Below, piece by piece: positions 1 to 8,444 of a DNA stretch of 64,000 bases. The notes beneath the pieces are model-generated. The model saw only the letters and a program-made list of their open reading frames with translations, was not told the DNA's origin and searched no databases. The position numbers and the translations under genes were made by a program. The DNA is from [Pseudomonas] carboxydohydrogena (lineage in GTDB: Bacteria > Pseudomonadota > Alphaproteobacteria > Rhizobiales > Xanthobacteraceae), in the NCBI RefSeq assembly GCF_029030725.1, contig NZ_CP113162.1:124001-188000 (forward strand). The letters run 5' to 3'. Every line of letters begins with the position of its first letter. The stretch's first letter is position 1.

Positions 1-549
<549 letters not shown>

Positions 550-1237
550 AGGTGGTCTTGAGTGGCAGACATAGAGAGCAATGTTATGGCACGCGGAATT
601 CCAAGTATTGGATATCAACGTGGCGTCTTGAAGTTCACGCCAATGCCATTTTCCTTTTTGTAGGCATCAGCCCATTTCGCAAGAATTGGGTTACACGAAG
701 GTCGAACTGGGCCCCGAGATGTCGGTCGCGAATGCTGGGACCGCCGAAGCAACGGCGAAACCGACAGCACTAGAACCTTTGTGAATTTCACTGGCCCTCT
801 CCTGTTTGAGCGAGGCGCAGGTGACACCATCGGGCATCCCTTCGGGATTGGCCAATTGCGCTTCTATGCCGTTAGAAATACCGACATATTATGTCATAAG
901 GTCGAATTGCGCATTTAAATCGGTTAGTCTCGACTTATTGAAGTTCGCCTCGGAGGCGGGGCGAACCGACAAATCAGGATGAACCACAGATGGGAGATTT
1001 TGGACCGAGATGAACCGTGGTGAACCAAATGGTCTTAGAATCCAGCCGCAGACATACTGGAAATGACGCATCGTCAGTATTCTGAAAATAAAAAATCATA
1101 AATTATGAAAACTGACGTGCTTAATTCTCAGGGCAGAATGATGATTTGGCGCTTCGATGTCTAATTAGGTATATGATTTAACATTTCTTTTATCGACGAC
1201 AGAGCCTCTGTACCCCTTGGGCCTTTTAAAATCCATA
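550..1237. other. Gene-free stretch between RND pump and clamp-loader gene
   Basis: I see no convincing gene here. The open frames are short, lack ribosome binding sites and do not look like protein. The stretch becomes AT-rich after about 1070. Around 974-1026 a short word, GATGAACC or TGAACC, occurs three times within about 50 bases. This may be eroded sequence left from earlier insertion or deletion events, but nothing identifiable is present. Confidence 0.5.
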
Positions 1238-3253
1238 TTATGAAAATAACGGCCTTCCTGCTTCTCGGAGCTTTTCCCCTTTGGCCCATTGTTCACGGAG
1301 AGCCCTAAGACGCAATTCGTGATCTGCGTGTTGCATAGCCACCTTTTCAAGGCCGTTACGTTCATCGATCAGCATTTTTCGATATTCGTACTGCTCTAAT
1401 TCCCACCCCGAACAGGCATCCACATCGCGCTTTTCTATTGCGAAAATTACTTTCAGGTCGTTTCCGGCTTTCCTCTGAGCATCTACGTCGATAAGCCGCG
1501 AAACACCTTTTCTCTGAGACGTAATTTTATCACCTGGCACCCAACCTAAGCGATGATCGATCTGCGTACGGTTGAAAAAGGCTAGATTGGCTCGATCGGA
1601 TGGGGCCAAACCAGCACATAATTGTCTTATGAGATTCAGATGGACAGCCAACGGCTGACTCTTCGGGAACAACTCGATTTGAACCGGAGTTTCTGGATTC
1701 ATCGCTAAAGCGCGCCGTCTGAAGAATTTATTCAGAATCCAGTTTGAAACGTCCGTCGCACAAGGAGGGAAATGGGCAGCTATTCGAGTAATAAGCCCAT
1801 CCTTCGGATCGTTCTGGTGAACATAAAGCCAATGAAGATGATCGTCTGCCGATAACTTCGCTCGGTTGACGAAATCACGAAGCTCCCTGCCAAAATCAGT
1901 CAGATGCTGCTCGGACCCGCCCTTCTTATGCGGCCGAAGATGCTCGTGGCGGATCAAAATGCGGGTATTGAGGAGCGCACCATAGGCTTGGACCATGAAG
2001 GAGGCGGAATGCCAAAGCTCCTTTGCCTCGTCCAAATTCAAGAATTTGGTTTCCGGCGTCTCCACGCTCTGCACTGAGCTTACTTTTGCTTCCCGTTTTG
2101 TCTCACGGCTATACCTTTGTCGTCGCTCTGCAGTGACTTGCCAACGATCGACAATATCGCTCGCACGCTCGTGGTCTCCGATGGATACACCACTCACCAG
2201 GTCCTCAAATTCACTGGCTTTGCGAAGGAGCGTCGTTGGCCCCATCGCGGGCTCTGGATCCCATATTTGCAGCAATTTGCGAGCAAACAGAGTGGGCTGC
2301 TCCTTTAGGCTAGACAGGCATCTGTTCAGATCCGTCGCGAACTCGGCGCGCTGCTCCAAGCTTATGCGATCTGCCCTGCTACCGATGTGCGTCCTGAAAA
2401 CCGTACTCAGATAGTCTCCCACCTGCCGCACCTTGTCTGGCGCAGGCGCCGACCATTCGTCCAAAAATGCAACTTGTTGAGCAAATGGCTTTCGTTCGAA
2501 GACGAGGCTAACATATCGAGAAGGCAACTTTCGGCCAAAGAGCCTTTCTACCGATTGGAGGGTAATGCTCCCCTCGTTCATCAGGACTTCCAAATCGCGT
2601 GCTAAGTCCCGAAATGAGCCTCCGGTGTACTCAGACAGCAATTCGAGTGCTCCTGAGTCAAAAGACACTTTTTCCTCGCGGCACAAAAACGATAGGTAAT
2701 CCGATTGCGCTTTGGCGGTTCGTGCGTGCAGAGGGAGCGGATAAAATAGAGCGCGTGCCTTGGCAGGAACCTGATCTTGGTCCTCGCAACAAAGGATGAA
2801 GGTCACACCTAGATAAGGTCTGGCCATCTCTTCATGCAGGATATCGAAGGCCCGCATCGACATCAGCTGTGCTTGCTCGACTAAAACGACAAGCCGTCCA
2901 CTCCCGAACGATTCTAGCCGAACACTGCGATCGACGCGCTTGGCAAATTCGACATCATCTATATGGCCGTGTCTCAGCCTTTTCAGATTCGGGTGATTGC
3001 CCGTCCGCAGATATTGGCAGGATTCACATTCAGACGACCCGCATGGTCGATTATTCAACGCCGGACACAGAAGAGCAGCCGCATACGCTTCGGCCAACGA
3101 TGTTTTGCCAGACCCCGCAGGTCCAAACAGAAGCACGCTTCTACCTGCATCGGCTTGCACCTGGTCGAGAAGATAAGACGAAGCTGCCTCTTGTCCAAAA
3201 ACGTCACCGAACGTTTCCGGTCGGTATTTTTCCGCCAAACTCAGGGTTTTCAT
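1238..3253 (-). CDS. DnaX-like clamp-loader AAA+ ATPase with unusual C-terminal region
   Basis: Predicted 671 aa. The N-terminal 250 residues follow DNA polymerase III gamma/tau: a YRPETFGDVFGQ opening, Walker A GPAGSGKT at 44-51, and four cysteines (63, 71, 76, 79) placed like the DnaX zinc module. The Walker B acidic motif is altered, with VVLVEQAQ (122-129) where DnaX has a DE-type box, and the usual SRC arginine-finger motif is not recognisable. Around residues 430-500 the text resembles rolling-circle replication proteins (LNTRILI, then W.YVHQND, G..TRI) but lacks the HxH metal site. Residues 525-529 read QIELF, matching the bacterial clamp-binding pentapeptide. The gene is divergent from two clamp-like genes, so a role in loading those clamps is likely but inferred. 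The start was chosen at the methionine before the conserved opening; longer in-frame starts run into the divergent gene. Confidence 0.8.
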   Translation of the reverse strand: MKTLSLAEKYRPETFGDVFGQEAASSYLLDQVQADAGRSVLLFGPAGSGKTSLAEAYAAALLCPALNNRPCGSSECESCQYLRTGNHPNLKRLRHGHIDDVEFAKRVDRSVRLESFGSGRLVVLVEQAQLMSMRAFDILHEEMARPYLGVTFILCCEDQDQVPAKARALFYPLPLHARTAKAQSDYLSFLCREEKVSFDSGALELLSEYTGGSFRDLARDLEVLMNEGSITLQSVERLFGRKLPSRYVSLVFERKPFAQQVAFLDEWSAPAPDKVRQVGDYLSTVFRTHIGSRADRISLEQRAEFATDLNRCLSSLKEQPTLFARKLLQIWDPEPAMGPTTLLRKASEFEDLVSGVSIGDHERASDIVDRWQVTAERRQRYSRETKREAKVSSVQSVETPETKFLNLDEAKELWHSASFMVQAYGALLNTRILIRHEHLRPHKKGGSEQHLTDFGRELRDFVNRAKLSADDHLHWLYVHQNDPKDGLITRIAAHFPPCATDVSNWILNKFFRRRALAMNPETPVQIELFPKSQPLAVHLNLIRQLCAGLAPSDRANLAFFNRTQIDHRLGWVPGDKITSQRKGVSRLIDVDAQRKAGNDLKVIFAIEKRDVDACSGWELEQYEYRKMLIDERNGLEKVAMQHADHELRLRALREQWAKGEKLREAGRPLFS

Positions 3254-3353
3254 GATGCTTTGCTGAGGCGTGAAGAAAGGTCGCTGTTTTCCAAACGAAT
3301 CAAGAGAATGACCTATATATCGCTGACTTCCACTCAGAGATTGCTGAAAACAC

Positions 3354-4760
3354 ATGACGGAAAATGCTTCAACTGAAATGCCTTCGGCTGAAGGTGAAAA
3401 TACCGGGCCAGATCTCTTCCAGGACGCTCAGTCGCATATAGATCTTGGGCCCCGACTTGATCCCAGTGAGATTTTTGACTTTGAATCGATCGATTTGGTC
3501 GACCTAGAAGACCGCGCCGAAGCAAACAATTTTGGACAGTTATCGACCGATTTCATCCCGCAAGCCTCAACCGGTGTCCAACGCCCCGAATTGACTGCTC
3601 CACTAGAGGAGTCCGAAATTGCCTTCGCGCTTCCCGAGACAGAGCTCCATCAAATTGTTGCGACCTTAGATGTTTTGTTTCGCCATTTGTCCAATCAAAG
3701 CCGACGTTGCCGTCTGACGATTGGTAATCAAAAGCTTGTTTGGCATGCGAACTATGGCAATGCCTTCATCGAATATATCTCGCACGACTTCGATGGGAAC
3801 ATTACGCCTAGACAAGAGGCCCCTCATGTCGTTGCATTTGACTTCGCTGATTTCGTCGCAGCTGCAGCGGCAACAAAAGGTCTCGGCACGTTTCGAATTA
3901 CCGGAAAAGAGAAAGATCGGTCGATCGAATTCACGTCTGAGGGTTTTAGTCGTCCCTTGGCTCTCGCCAAAGATCCGCATGACCGAAAGTTTTCATTCCC
4001 GACCGATAAGCGGCTCGCTCTGCTCGATGATGTAAAATCATCTGAGTTTGTACCCTCGGACACGCTACATTCCGCTTTAACGTTCGTGGGGAAATTAGCA
4101 ACTAATCATCCTGCGGAGCAACGCTTCGAGGTCGTCGAACTGAAAAACGGTGTCTGTCGATCAATATCGTCGGCGGGTGCAGCAACCGCAGCGTCAAAAT
4201 TATTTCAAGATCTCGATTTTAGCTTTCGCCCGTATTTTCTAAGGCTGATCTTGCCTGCCCTGAAGCTTAGTCCGGGCTATCGCTTCACTCATGCGAGTAA
4301 TTTTTGCGTTGCTCTCTCCGATCACAAAGTTTTCGGCTTTGAGGTCATCGAAGCTGCCCTTCCTGAAACACCTAAAATGAAGGCAGATGGCATCGTGCTG
4401 CTGCCACGACAGCCATTGATAAAATGTCTTTTAGCGGCGGCGCGGACATTCGGTGAAGAAGACACTTTAATTGAGCTCGACTACGAGAAGGTTGGCTCCC
4501 GAAGACTCCATCTGCGCTGTTACGAGCGCGAAAAGCCCCAGCGCTTGATGTTGTTCGACGCCGTTTGCGCCTTTGAGGGTGAAATCAAATCTTCTTTTAA
4601 GTCTAGACTCGATTTCAAACATCTCTTCCATGCACTCAGACAATTCGAGTCGCCCAACGTGGTAATGGAAATCGTTGAAAAAAACGGGATTGGGGTGCGT
4701 TTCACAGAGAAGCTGGAGGAGATCGAATACCTCTTTCTTTGCGCTGGAGTTAAACAATGA
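3354..4760 (+). CDS. Divergent DNA sliding clamp (DnaN-like), first paralogue
   Basis: Predicted 468 aa, longer than the usual clamp of about 370. The first 85 or so residues are acidic and low in complexity, probably disordered. The rest resembles three consecutive clamp domains. The best match is the last: FKSRLDFKHLFHALRQF followed by VVMEIV lines up with the DnaN domain-3 pattern of a FN-x-LLDAL helix and a VRLEL strand. The middle domain has the AALTFVGKLAT helix and strand pattern of domain 2. It overlaps the next clamp-like gene by 4 bases (ATGA), so the two products are probably made together. The chromosome's own dnaN is expected elsewhere. The function is inferred from fold resemblance and from the loader next door. 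Confidence 0.65.
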   Translation: MTENASTEMPSAEGENTGPDLFQDAQSHIDLGPRLDPSEIFDFESIDLVDLEDRAEANNFGQLSTDFIPQASTGVQRPELTAPLEESEIAFALPETELHQIVATLDVLFRHLSNQSRRCRLTIGNQKLVWHANYGNAFIEYISHDFDGNITPRQEAPHVVAFDFADFVAAAAATKGLGTFRITGKEKDRSIEFTSEGFSRPLALAKDPHDRKFSFPTDKRLALLDDVKSSEFVPSDTLHSALTFVGKLATNHPAEQRFEVVELKNGVCRSISSAGAATAASKLFQDLDFSFRPYFLRLILPALKLSPGYRFTHASNFCVALSDHKVFGFEVIEAALPETPKMKADGIVLLPRQPLIKCLLAAARTFGEEDTLIELDYEKVGSRRLHLRCYEREKPQRLMLFDAVCAFEGEIKSSFKSRLDFKHLFHALRQFESPNVVMEIVEKNGIGVRFTEKLEEIEYLFLCAGVKQ

Positions 4761-6079
4761 GCACACATACAAGCGCCGATGAAACTAACGCCGAAGTTAT
4801 CCTGCCGATGGAGAGCTCCTCAAACGCAGAGAGCGCGGTGTTAAGCAGTGAGAGCGTCACAGACGTAGATACATTGAGCGTGAAGGCCCTCCCGACTTCG
4901 TTTTCGAACGTGGGGTTTACTTTGCCAGCTAAACAAGCTCGAGATGCTTGGCGTGCTGTCGCAGCGGTCAAAGATCGCGACGACTTTTGTTTGTTCGTCT
5001 CAGAGGACTGCATACGGTTCAGCGCAGCAGCAAACGGAGAAAGCCTCGATGTAGAATATAAGCTTGATCCCTCTCTGAAGCCGCGTCTTGGCGCCACCCA
5101 GCTTAGTTTTGATATCGAAACGAAGGGTCTGGCGGCACTCGGGGTCATCGACACCGAGGGAGATGTAACTTTCAAATTTCCGGAAATCGATCTGGCTGTG
5201 GGCTCGACTGGCGCCTTCATCATCACGGTCGCGGATGCCTTCACCGTCAACTGGGATTACGTTCTGACAGCTGCGACGCCCGTAGGTCAGCCGCCTGATG
5301 AACGGCCTTCCGATGTTTCAGAGGAGGGGCGTCCGATTGATCCTCGTGTCCTTCGAAAAGTCATCAGCCGACTTCGTGATTTTACGGCGGAAGAAAACGT
5401 GATGGGAAGTGATTATACCGCAGTGCAGGTGGGTGGTGGAGCTGCCAGGGCAGGCATCCATGGTGCGGGATGCGAAATAATCTCCACCGAGATCAAGGAC
5501 ATCTCATTTTCCGTCGAACGAAAACTCGCAGGGTCAATCAATACGCTGTTGGGCATTCTAGCGCCGGAACGCACAACCCTTTGCTCAAATGAAGAAAGAC
5601 AAAAGCTGACTGACGGTCAGATGACTATCAGTGTTAAGCAAGGCGAATATGTGCCGGCGTTGCCAAAACTACAGAACCCGGTTGCGCAAATTCGTTCGGA
5701 CGGTTTTGTATTCGACGAAGCGCTCACGCGGATACGCGCCCAAATCAAAAATCAAAAACGGACTGATGATGTCGTTGTCGAAATGGTACTGTCGCCAGAC
5801 GACCAGACACTGACGTTTGCAACCGAAGTCAATGGCGGTGTGGCCCGCGTCGCAGCGAACGTCACTGCTGGGACGGGTGATCTTACGCCCACGTCGCTTA
5901 AATTTTTCAACTACCTCTTTGAAAAACTTGACGTCGAGATTCAGACAGTTGTCGAAATTGCCGTTTTCAAAAATGCTGTTTCGTTTATCCAAGATCACGA
6001 CAAAGAAAGCTATCGGACGCTCATTGCACCGCGGCGCGAAAAGCAGCCGGAGGCCCAATTCGTTCAAGTTGACGGATAA
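4757..6079 (+). CDS. Divergent DNA sliding clamp (DnaN-like), second paralogue
   Basis: Predicted 440 aa. A Ser/Glu-rich leader of about 45 residues comes before a domain resembling clamp domain 1 (FTLPAKQARDAWRAVAAVK, then strands). The C-terminus carries the clamp domain-3 ending: TPTSLKFFNYLFEKL, VVEIAVF, then YRTLIAPRR, which corresponds to the YVVMPMRL-type ending of DnaN. It is clearly different in sequence from the upstream clamp-like protein, so this is not a fresh duplication. Start and stop overlap the upstream gene in ATGA. The pair could form a heteromeric ring or two alternative rings. No polymerase or helicase lies nearby, so the client is unknown. Confidence 0.65.
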   Translation: MSTHTSADETNAEVILPMESSSNAESAVLSSESVTDVDTLSVKALPTSFSNVGFTLPAKQARDAWRAVAAVKDRDDFCLFVSEDCIRFSAAANGESLDVEYKLDPSLKPRLGATQLSFDIETKGLAALGVIDTEGDVTFKFPEIDLAVGSTGAFIITVADAFTVNWDYVLTAATPVGQPPDERPSDVSEEGRPIDPRVLRKVISRLRDFTAEENVMGSDYTAVQVGGGAARAGIHGAGCEIISTEIKDISFSVERKLAGSINTLLGILAPERTTLCSNEERQKLTDGQMTISVKQGEYVPALPKLQNPVAQIRSDGFVFDEALTRIRAQIKNQKRTDDVVVEMVLSPDDQTLTFATEVNGGVARVAANVTAGTGDLTPTSLKFFNYLFEKLDVEIQTVVEIAVFKNAVSFIQDHDKESYRTLIAPRREKQPEAQFVQVDG

Positions 6080-6201
6080 ATAAAGAGCGCCTTTCTTCAG
6101 CGCGAATCATCAATCAGCGGGACCCATATATTTCGCGCCTGACATTCGCTCGGATTCGCTACTTTCCTAAGTGACACCTTGGATACAGATTCTTGGCGAG
6201 G

Positions 6202-6229
6202 TTTCAGAGCAATGAAAGTTGCTCTGAAA
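6202..6229 (+). other. Perfect 11-bp hairpin downstream of the clamp genes
   Basis: TTTCAGAGCAA and TTGCTCTGAAA form a perfect stem around the loop TGAAAG, about 120 bases after the second clamp gene. No T-run follows, so it is not a simple terminator. It is part of a 474-base gap (6080-6553) that has no convincing gene but several inverted repeats. Confidence 0.6.
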
Positions 6230-6419
6230 TAGCCAGCCCCCGATGGGCTCCGTTTCTTCAGGCTAGCCAGGCTATGAAGAGACTGCGGATCGCAAGCCGA
6301 AGGGCATCGGCAAAAGCGTTGAGATAAACTCATTTCAACGCAGGAGTGGGCTCCGGTGTCTCCCGACCCACAGCAGTCGCGCGGTTGATGGATGTGCCGC
6401 GTGATAGCCCCGCCATAAG

Positions 6420-6476
6420 AAGCGGCGCGTAAAGGCCGACCGGATGACCCCGGCCTACCCGTAATAGGGTGCGCTT
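6420..6476 (+). ncRNA. Possible structured RNA with three-way-junction pairing
   Basis: Complementary segments are nested: AAGCG (6420-6424) with CGCTT (6472-6476) closes two inner hairpins, AGGCCG (6433-6438) with CGGCCT (6451-6456), and ACCC (6457-6460) with GGGT (6467-6470). This gives a compact junction. It lies between the clamp genes and the 205-aa gene, in a stretch without a recognisable gene. I cannot name an RNA family. It could be a leader element of the next gene or a separate small RNA. GC-rich sequence makes chance pairing easy, so confidence is low. Confidence 0.3.
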
Positions 6477-6529
6477 ATCCAAATCCCGACCGACGGCGTG
6501 GCTCCACAGTTTCGGCCCCCTTAGGAAAG

Positions 6530-6554
6530 CAGCTTCGCCTCGCAGGCGAAGCTG
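6530..6554 (+). promoter_or_regulatory. Hairpin covering the start of the 205-aa gene
   Basis: CAGCTTCGCCT (6530-6540) pairs perfectly with AGGCGAAGCTG (6544-6554) around a 3-base loop. Its right arm covers the only purine-rich site before the GTG start at 6554 and includes the first G of that codon. If transcribed it would hide the start, which suggests translational control. There is no T-run as expected for a terminator. Confidence 0.5.
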
Positions 6555-7171
6555 TGCCTTCGGACACAGACCCCTTCCTCAAACGTCCACCAAGTTTCGG
6601 TTCAAAGAAAAACAAGCCTTGGGTTATCCGAAACCTCCACGCTGACCGCTATATCTTTCAACTGAACGAGATGAGGCTTATGCACGTCGGATCTAATTAT
6701 TCACGTCTGGAGAAGCGGATCACCCAATCCCTTGAAAGTCCCGGGCTAAATCTCCGTGAGGCATCATTTCTTCAGGAGCTTTCGGAAAAGATCGGCATAT
6801 ACCGCGCCGACACTTTGATTTCAGACTCTGCGGCCAAATGGCTTTTTAATATTCTTAATCGAGGCGAGACATTCGCCCAAAAGAACAAACGGGCGGGGGC
6901 CCGGCCAGTTGCAGGTCGCTCTCCACGGAAGATCCCGCCGGCAGGTCTTGCTCCTATCGACCTAAAAAGTGTCGGATCGGCGGAAACTAGGCCCGAGCCA
7001 TCTCCGCAAAAGCCCGTAACCTCTTCGCCACCCGATCGTGCCACTTCAACTCCACGGCCATTGCCGGACGCCGCCACCGTTATTCTCCGAAGTCTCGAGA
7101 ACTCTCAAAAAAGAAGACAACGGGATTTTCGTCTGCAGGAGGAATTTAAGCGCGGCATGCGACGCTCTTAA
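6554..7171 (+). CDS. Hypothetical protein following the clamp cassette
   Basis: Predicted 205 aa with a GTG start; I do not recognise the family. Residues 20-125 look folded and mixed alpha/beta (for example KPWVIRNLHADRYIFQLNEMR and LREASFLQELSEKIGIYRADTLI). Residues 125-180 are rich in Pro, Ser and Arg and are probably disordered. The last 25 are basic (KRRQRDF, FKRGMRRS). The frame stays open upstream to 6419 without an ATG, so GTG at 6554 or an internal ATG at 6671 or 6680 is the start. It lies on the same strand as the clamp genes, 474 bases away, and could belong to the same system. Confidence 0.5.
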   Translation: MPSDTDPFLKRPPSFGSKKNKPWVIRNLHADRYIFQLNEMRLMHVGSNYSRLEKRITQSLESPGLNLREASFLQELSEKIGIYRADTLISDSAAKWLFNILNRGETFAQKNKRAGARPVAGRSPRKIPPAGLAPIDLKSVGSAETRPEPSPQKPVTSSPPDRATSTPRPLPDAATVILRSLENSQKRRQRDFRLQEEFKRGMRRS

Positions 7172-7260
7172 ATCCCGAGTGTCCTCGCTTATTTAAGAAC
7201 TCCCTAGATTCTAATCTTAGGATTATTTACCTATTCTGGTGAATACTTGAATTTTCCAGC

Positions 7261-7282
7261 TTTGGAGTTATTATACTCCAAA
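7261..7282 (+). promoter_or_regulatory. Palindromic operator/promoter of the Xre-RES pair
   Basis: TTTGGAGT and ACTCCAAA form a perfect inverted repeat with a 6-base AT spacer. A -10-like TTATAC lies inside it and a TTGAAT -35-like box lies about 18 bases upstream. An operator overlapping the promoter just before an antitoxin gene suggests autorepression, as is usual for toxin-antitoxin operons. Confidence 0.5.
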
Positions 7283-7295
7283 TATGGAGAGAGCT

Positions 7296-7733
7296 ATGGG
7301 TGCTTTGCCCCACTATCCGGCTTCCCGGTACGCGCCGTCCGCCCTCGTGAACTTCTCAGAGAAATCCGAGCGCGAGAAATTGAGCCCGGCCGCGGTCAAG
7401 GCGTTCTTCAACATCATGGACAAATGGTCCGTTCGTGACGAGGACGCGCGCGCCCTTATGGGCGGCGTGTCCAACGGCCAGTTCTATGGAATGAAAAAGG
7501 ATCCGGAGCGCACGCTTGACGCGGATACCCTCACGCGCGTGTCCTTTCTCATCGGCATTTTTAAAGCGCTCAACATCCTGTACTCGGAAAAACTCGCAGA
7601 CGTCTGGATTCAGCGGCCGAACACCAATCCGATCTTTGGCGGCCGGACGGCTCTCAGCTACATGGTTGAAGGCGGTCTGCCGGCCATGCAAACCGTTCGT
7701 CGCCTGCTCGACGCACGACGAGGCGCCGCGTGA
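7296..7733 (+). CDS. Xre/MbcA/ParS-type antitoxin
   Basis: Predicted 145 aa. The protein has the layout of antitoxins paired with RES toxins: an N-terminal helical DNA-binding part (LSPAAVKAFFNIMDKW, then ALMGGVSNGQFYGMK as the helix-turn-helix) and a C-terminal toxin-binding domain (W..RPN.NPIFGGRTALSYMVEGG, the MbcA/ParS signature). The start at 7296 has a GGAGAGAG site ahead; the alternative ATG at 7284 would sit almost on the promoter. The stop overlaps the GTG start of the RES gene by 4 bases, so the two are translated together. By family it should neutralise the downstream toxin and repress the operon. Confidence 0.85.
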   Translation: MGALPHYPASRYAPSALVNFSEKSEREKLSPAAVKAFFNIMDKWSVRDEDARALMGGVSNGQFYGMKKDPERTLDADTLTRVSFLIGIFKALNILYSEKLADVWIQRPNTNPIFGGRTALSYMVEGGLPAMQTVRRLLDARRGAA

Positions 7734-8407
7734 CACCAAGGGTACAGCTTGTCCGCCAAAACGACACCCACCGCCTGATCCCGTCCAAATACAGCGCTAA
7801 CGGCGACAGCGTTCTGGTCCGAATCGCGGATGACGATGATCACTTGGAAGCCATCTTCGAGCTCGACAACGCGACCAACGACCGGCTTCTTGCCGAGAAC
7901 AACCGGCTTCCTGGAATAGGCATCGACGAGCTCGTCTTCGGCATTCCCTACTTCCGGATTGTGAATGCCGCTTTCTGCCATGCGCATCCGAGCGGAAGCC
8001 GATTCAACAGCCCCGACCGCGGCGCGTGGTATGCCGGCTTTGACCTTGAGACTTCCCAAGCCGAAGTCGCATTTCATAAGTCGGTGGAGCTCGCGGAGGT
8101 CGATTGGCTCACCGAAGAGATCACCTACGACGATTACCTCGCGGACTTCAGCTCCAACTTTCACGACATTCGTGGCGACGCCAAATATGTCGACTGCCTC
8201 AATCCCGACAGCTATCTCGCATCACAAGACCTTGCCGAGACACTCCTCAAAAATGAAGCCCTTGGCATTATCTACCCAAGCGTTCGGCACACTGGCGGGA
8301 CTTGCCTCGCATGCTTCCGGCCCGCTTTGGTCGGAAATGTTCGAAAAGCCAAGACTTATCTCTTCGCCTGGAATGGGACTACGTCTCCGGTGATCGTAGA
8401 AATATAG
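7730..8407 (+). CDS. RES-domain toxin
   Basis: Predicted 225 aa, GTG start inside the antitoxin stop region. RES toxins are ADP-ribosyltransferase-like enzymes that deplete or use NAD+. Visible motifs are GSRFN at about residues 85-89, RGAWYAG just after, an E in the TSQAEVAFH segment, and a late GTCLACF region. Conserved Arg, Tyr and Glu residues of the family are therefore present. The pairing with a MbcA/ParS antitoxin is standard. The gene is convergent with the PIN gene, with only 37 bases between. An active toxin is likely because the frame is intact. Confidence 0.85.
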   Translation: MTPRVQLVRQNDTHRLIPSKYSANGDSVLVRIADDDDHLEAIFELDNATNDRLLAENNRLPGIGIDELVFGIPYFRIVNAAFCHAHPSGSRFNSPDRGAWYAGFDLETSQAEVAFHKSVELAEVDWLTEEITYDDYLADFSSNFHDIRGDAKYVDCLNPDSYLASQDLAETLLKNEALGIIYPSVRHTGGTCLACFRPALVGNVRKAKTYLFAWNGTTSPVIVEI

Positions 8408-8444
8408 AGGACTACTCCCGTTCCATCGACGACCGCCCAATCGG

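Noticed and set aside
6202-6229. Possible intrinsic terminator of the clamp operon
   Set aside because: The stem is strong but no T-run follows on either strand, so it was listed only as a hairpin.
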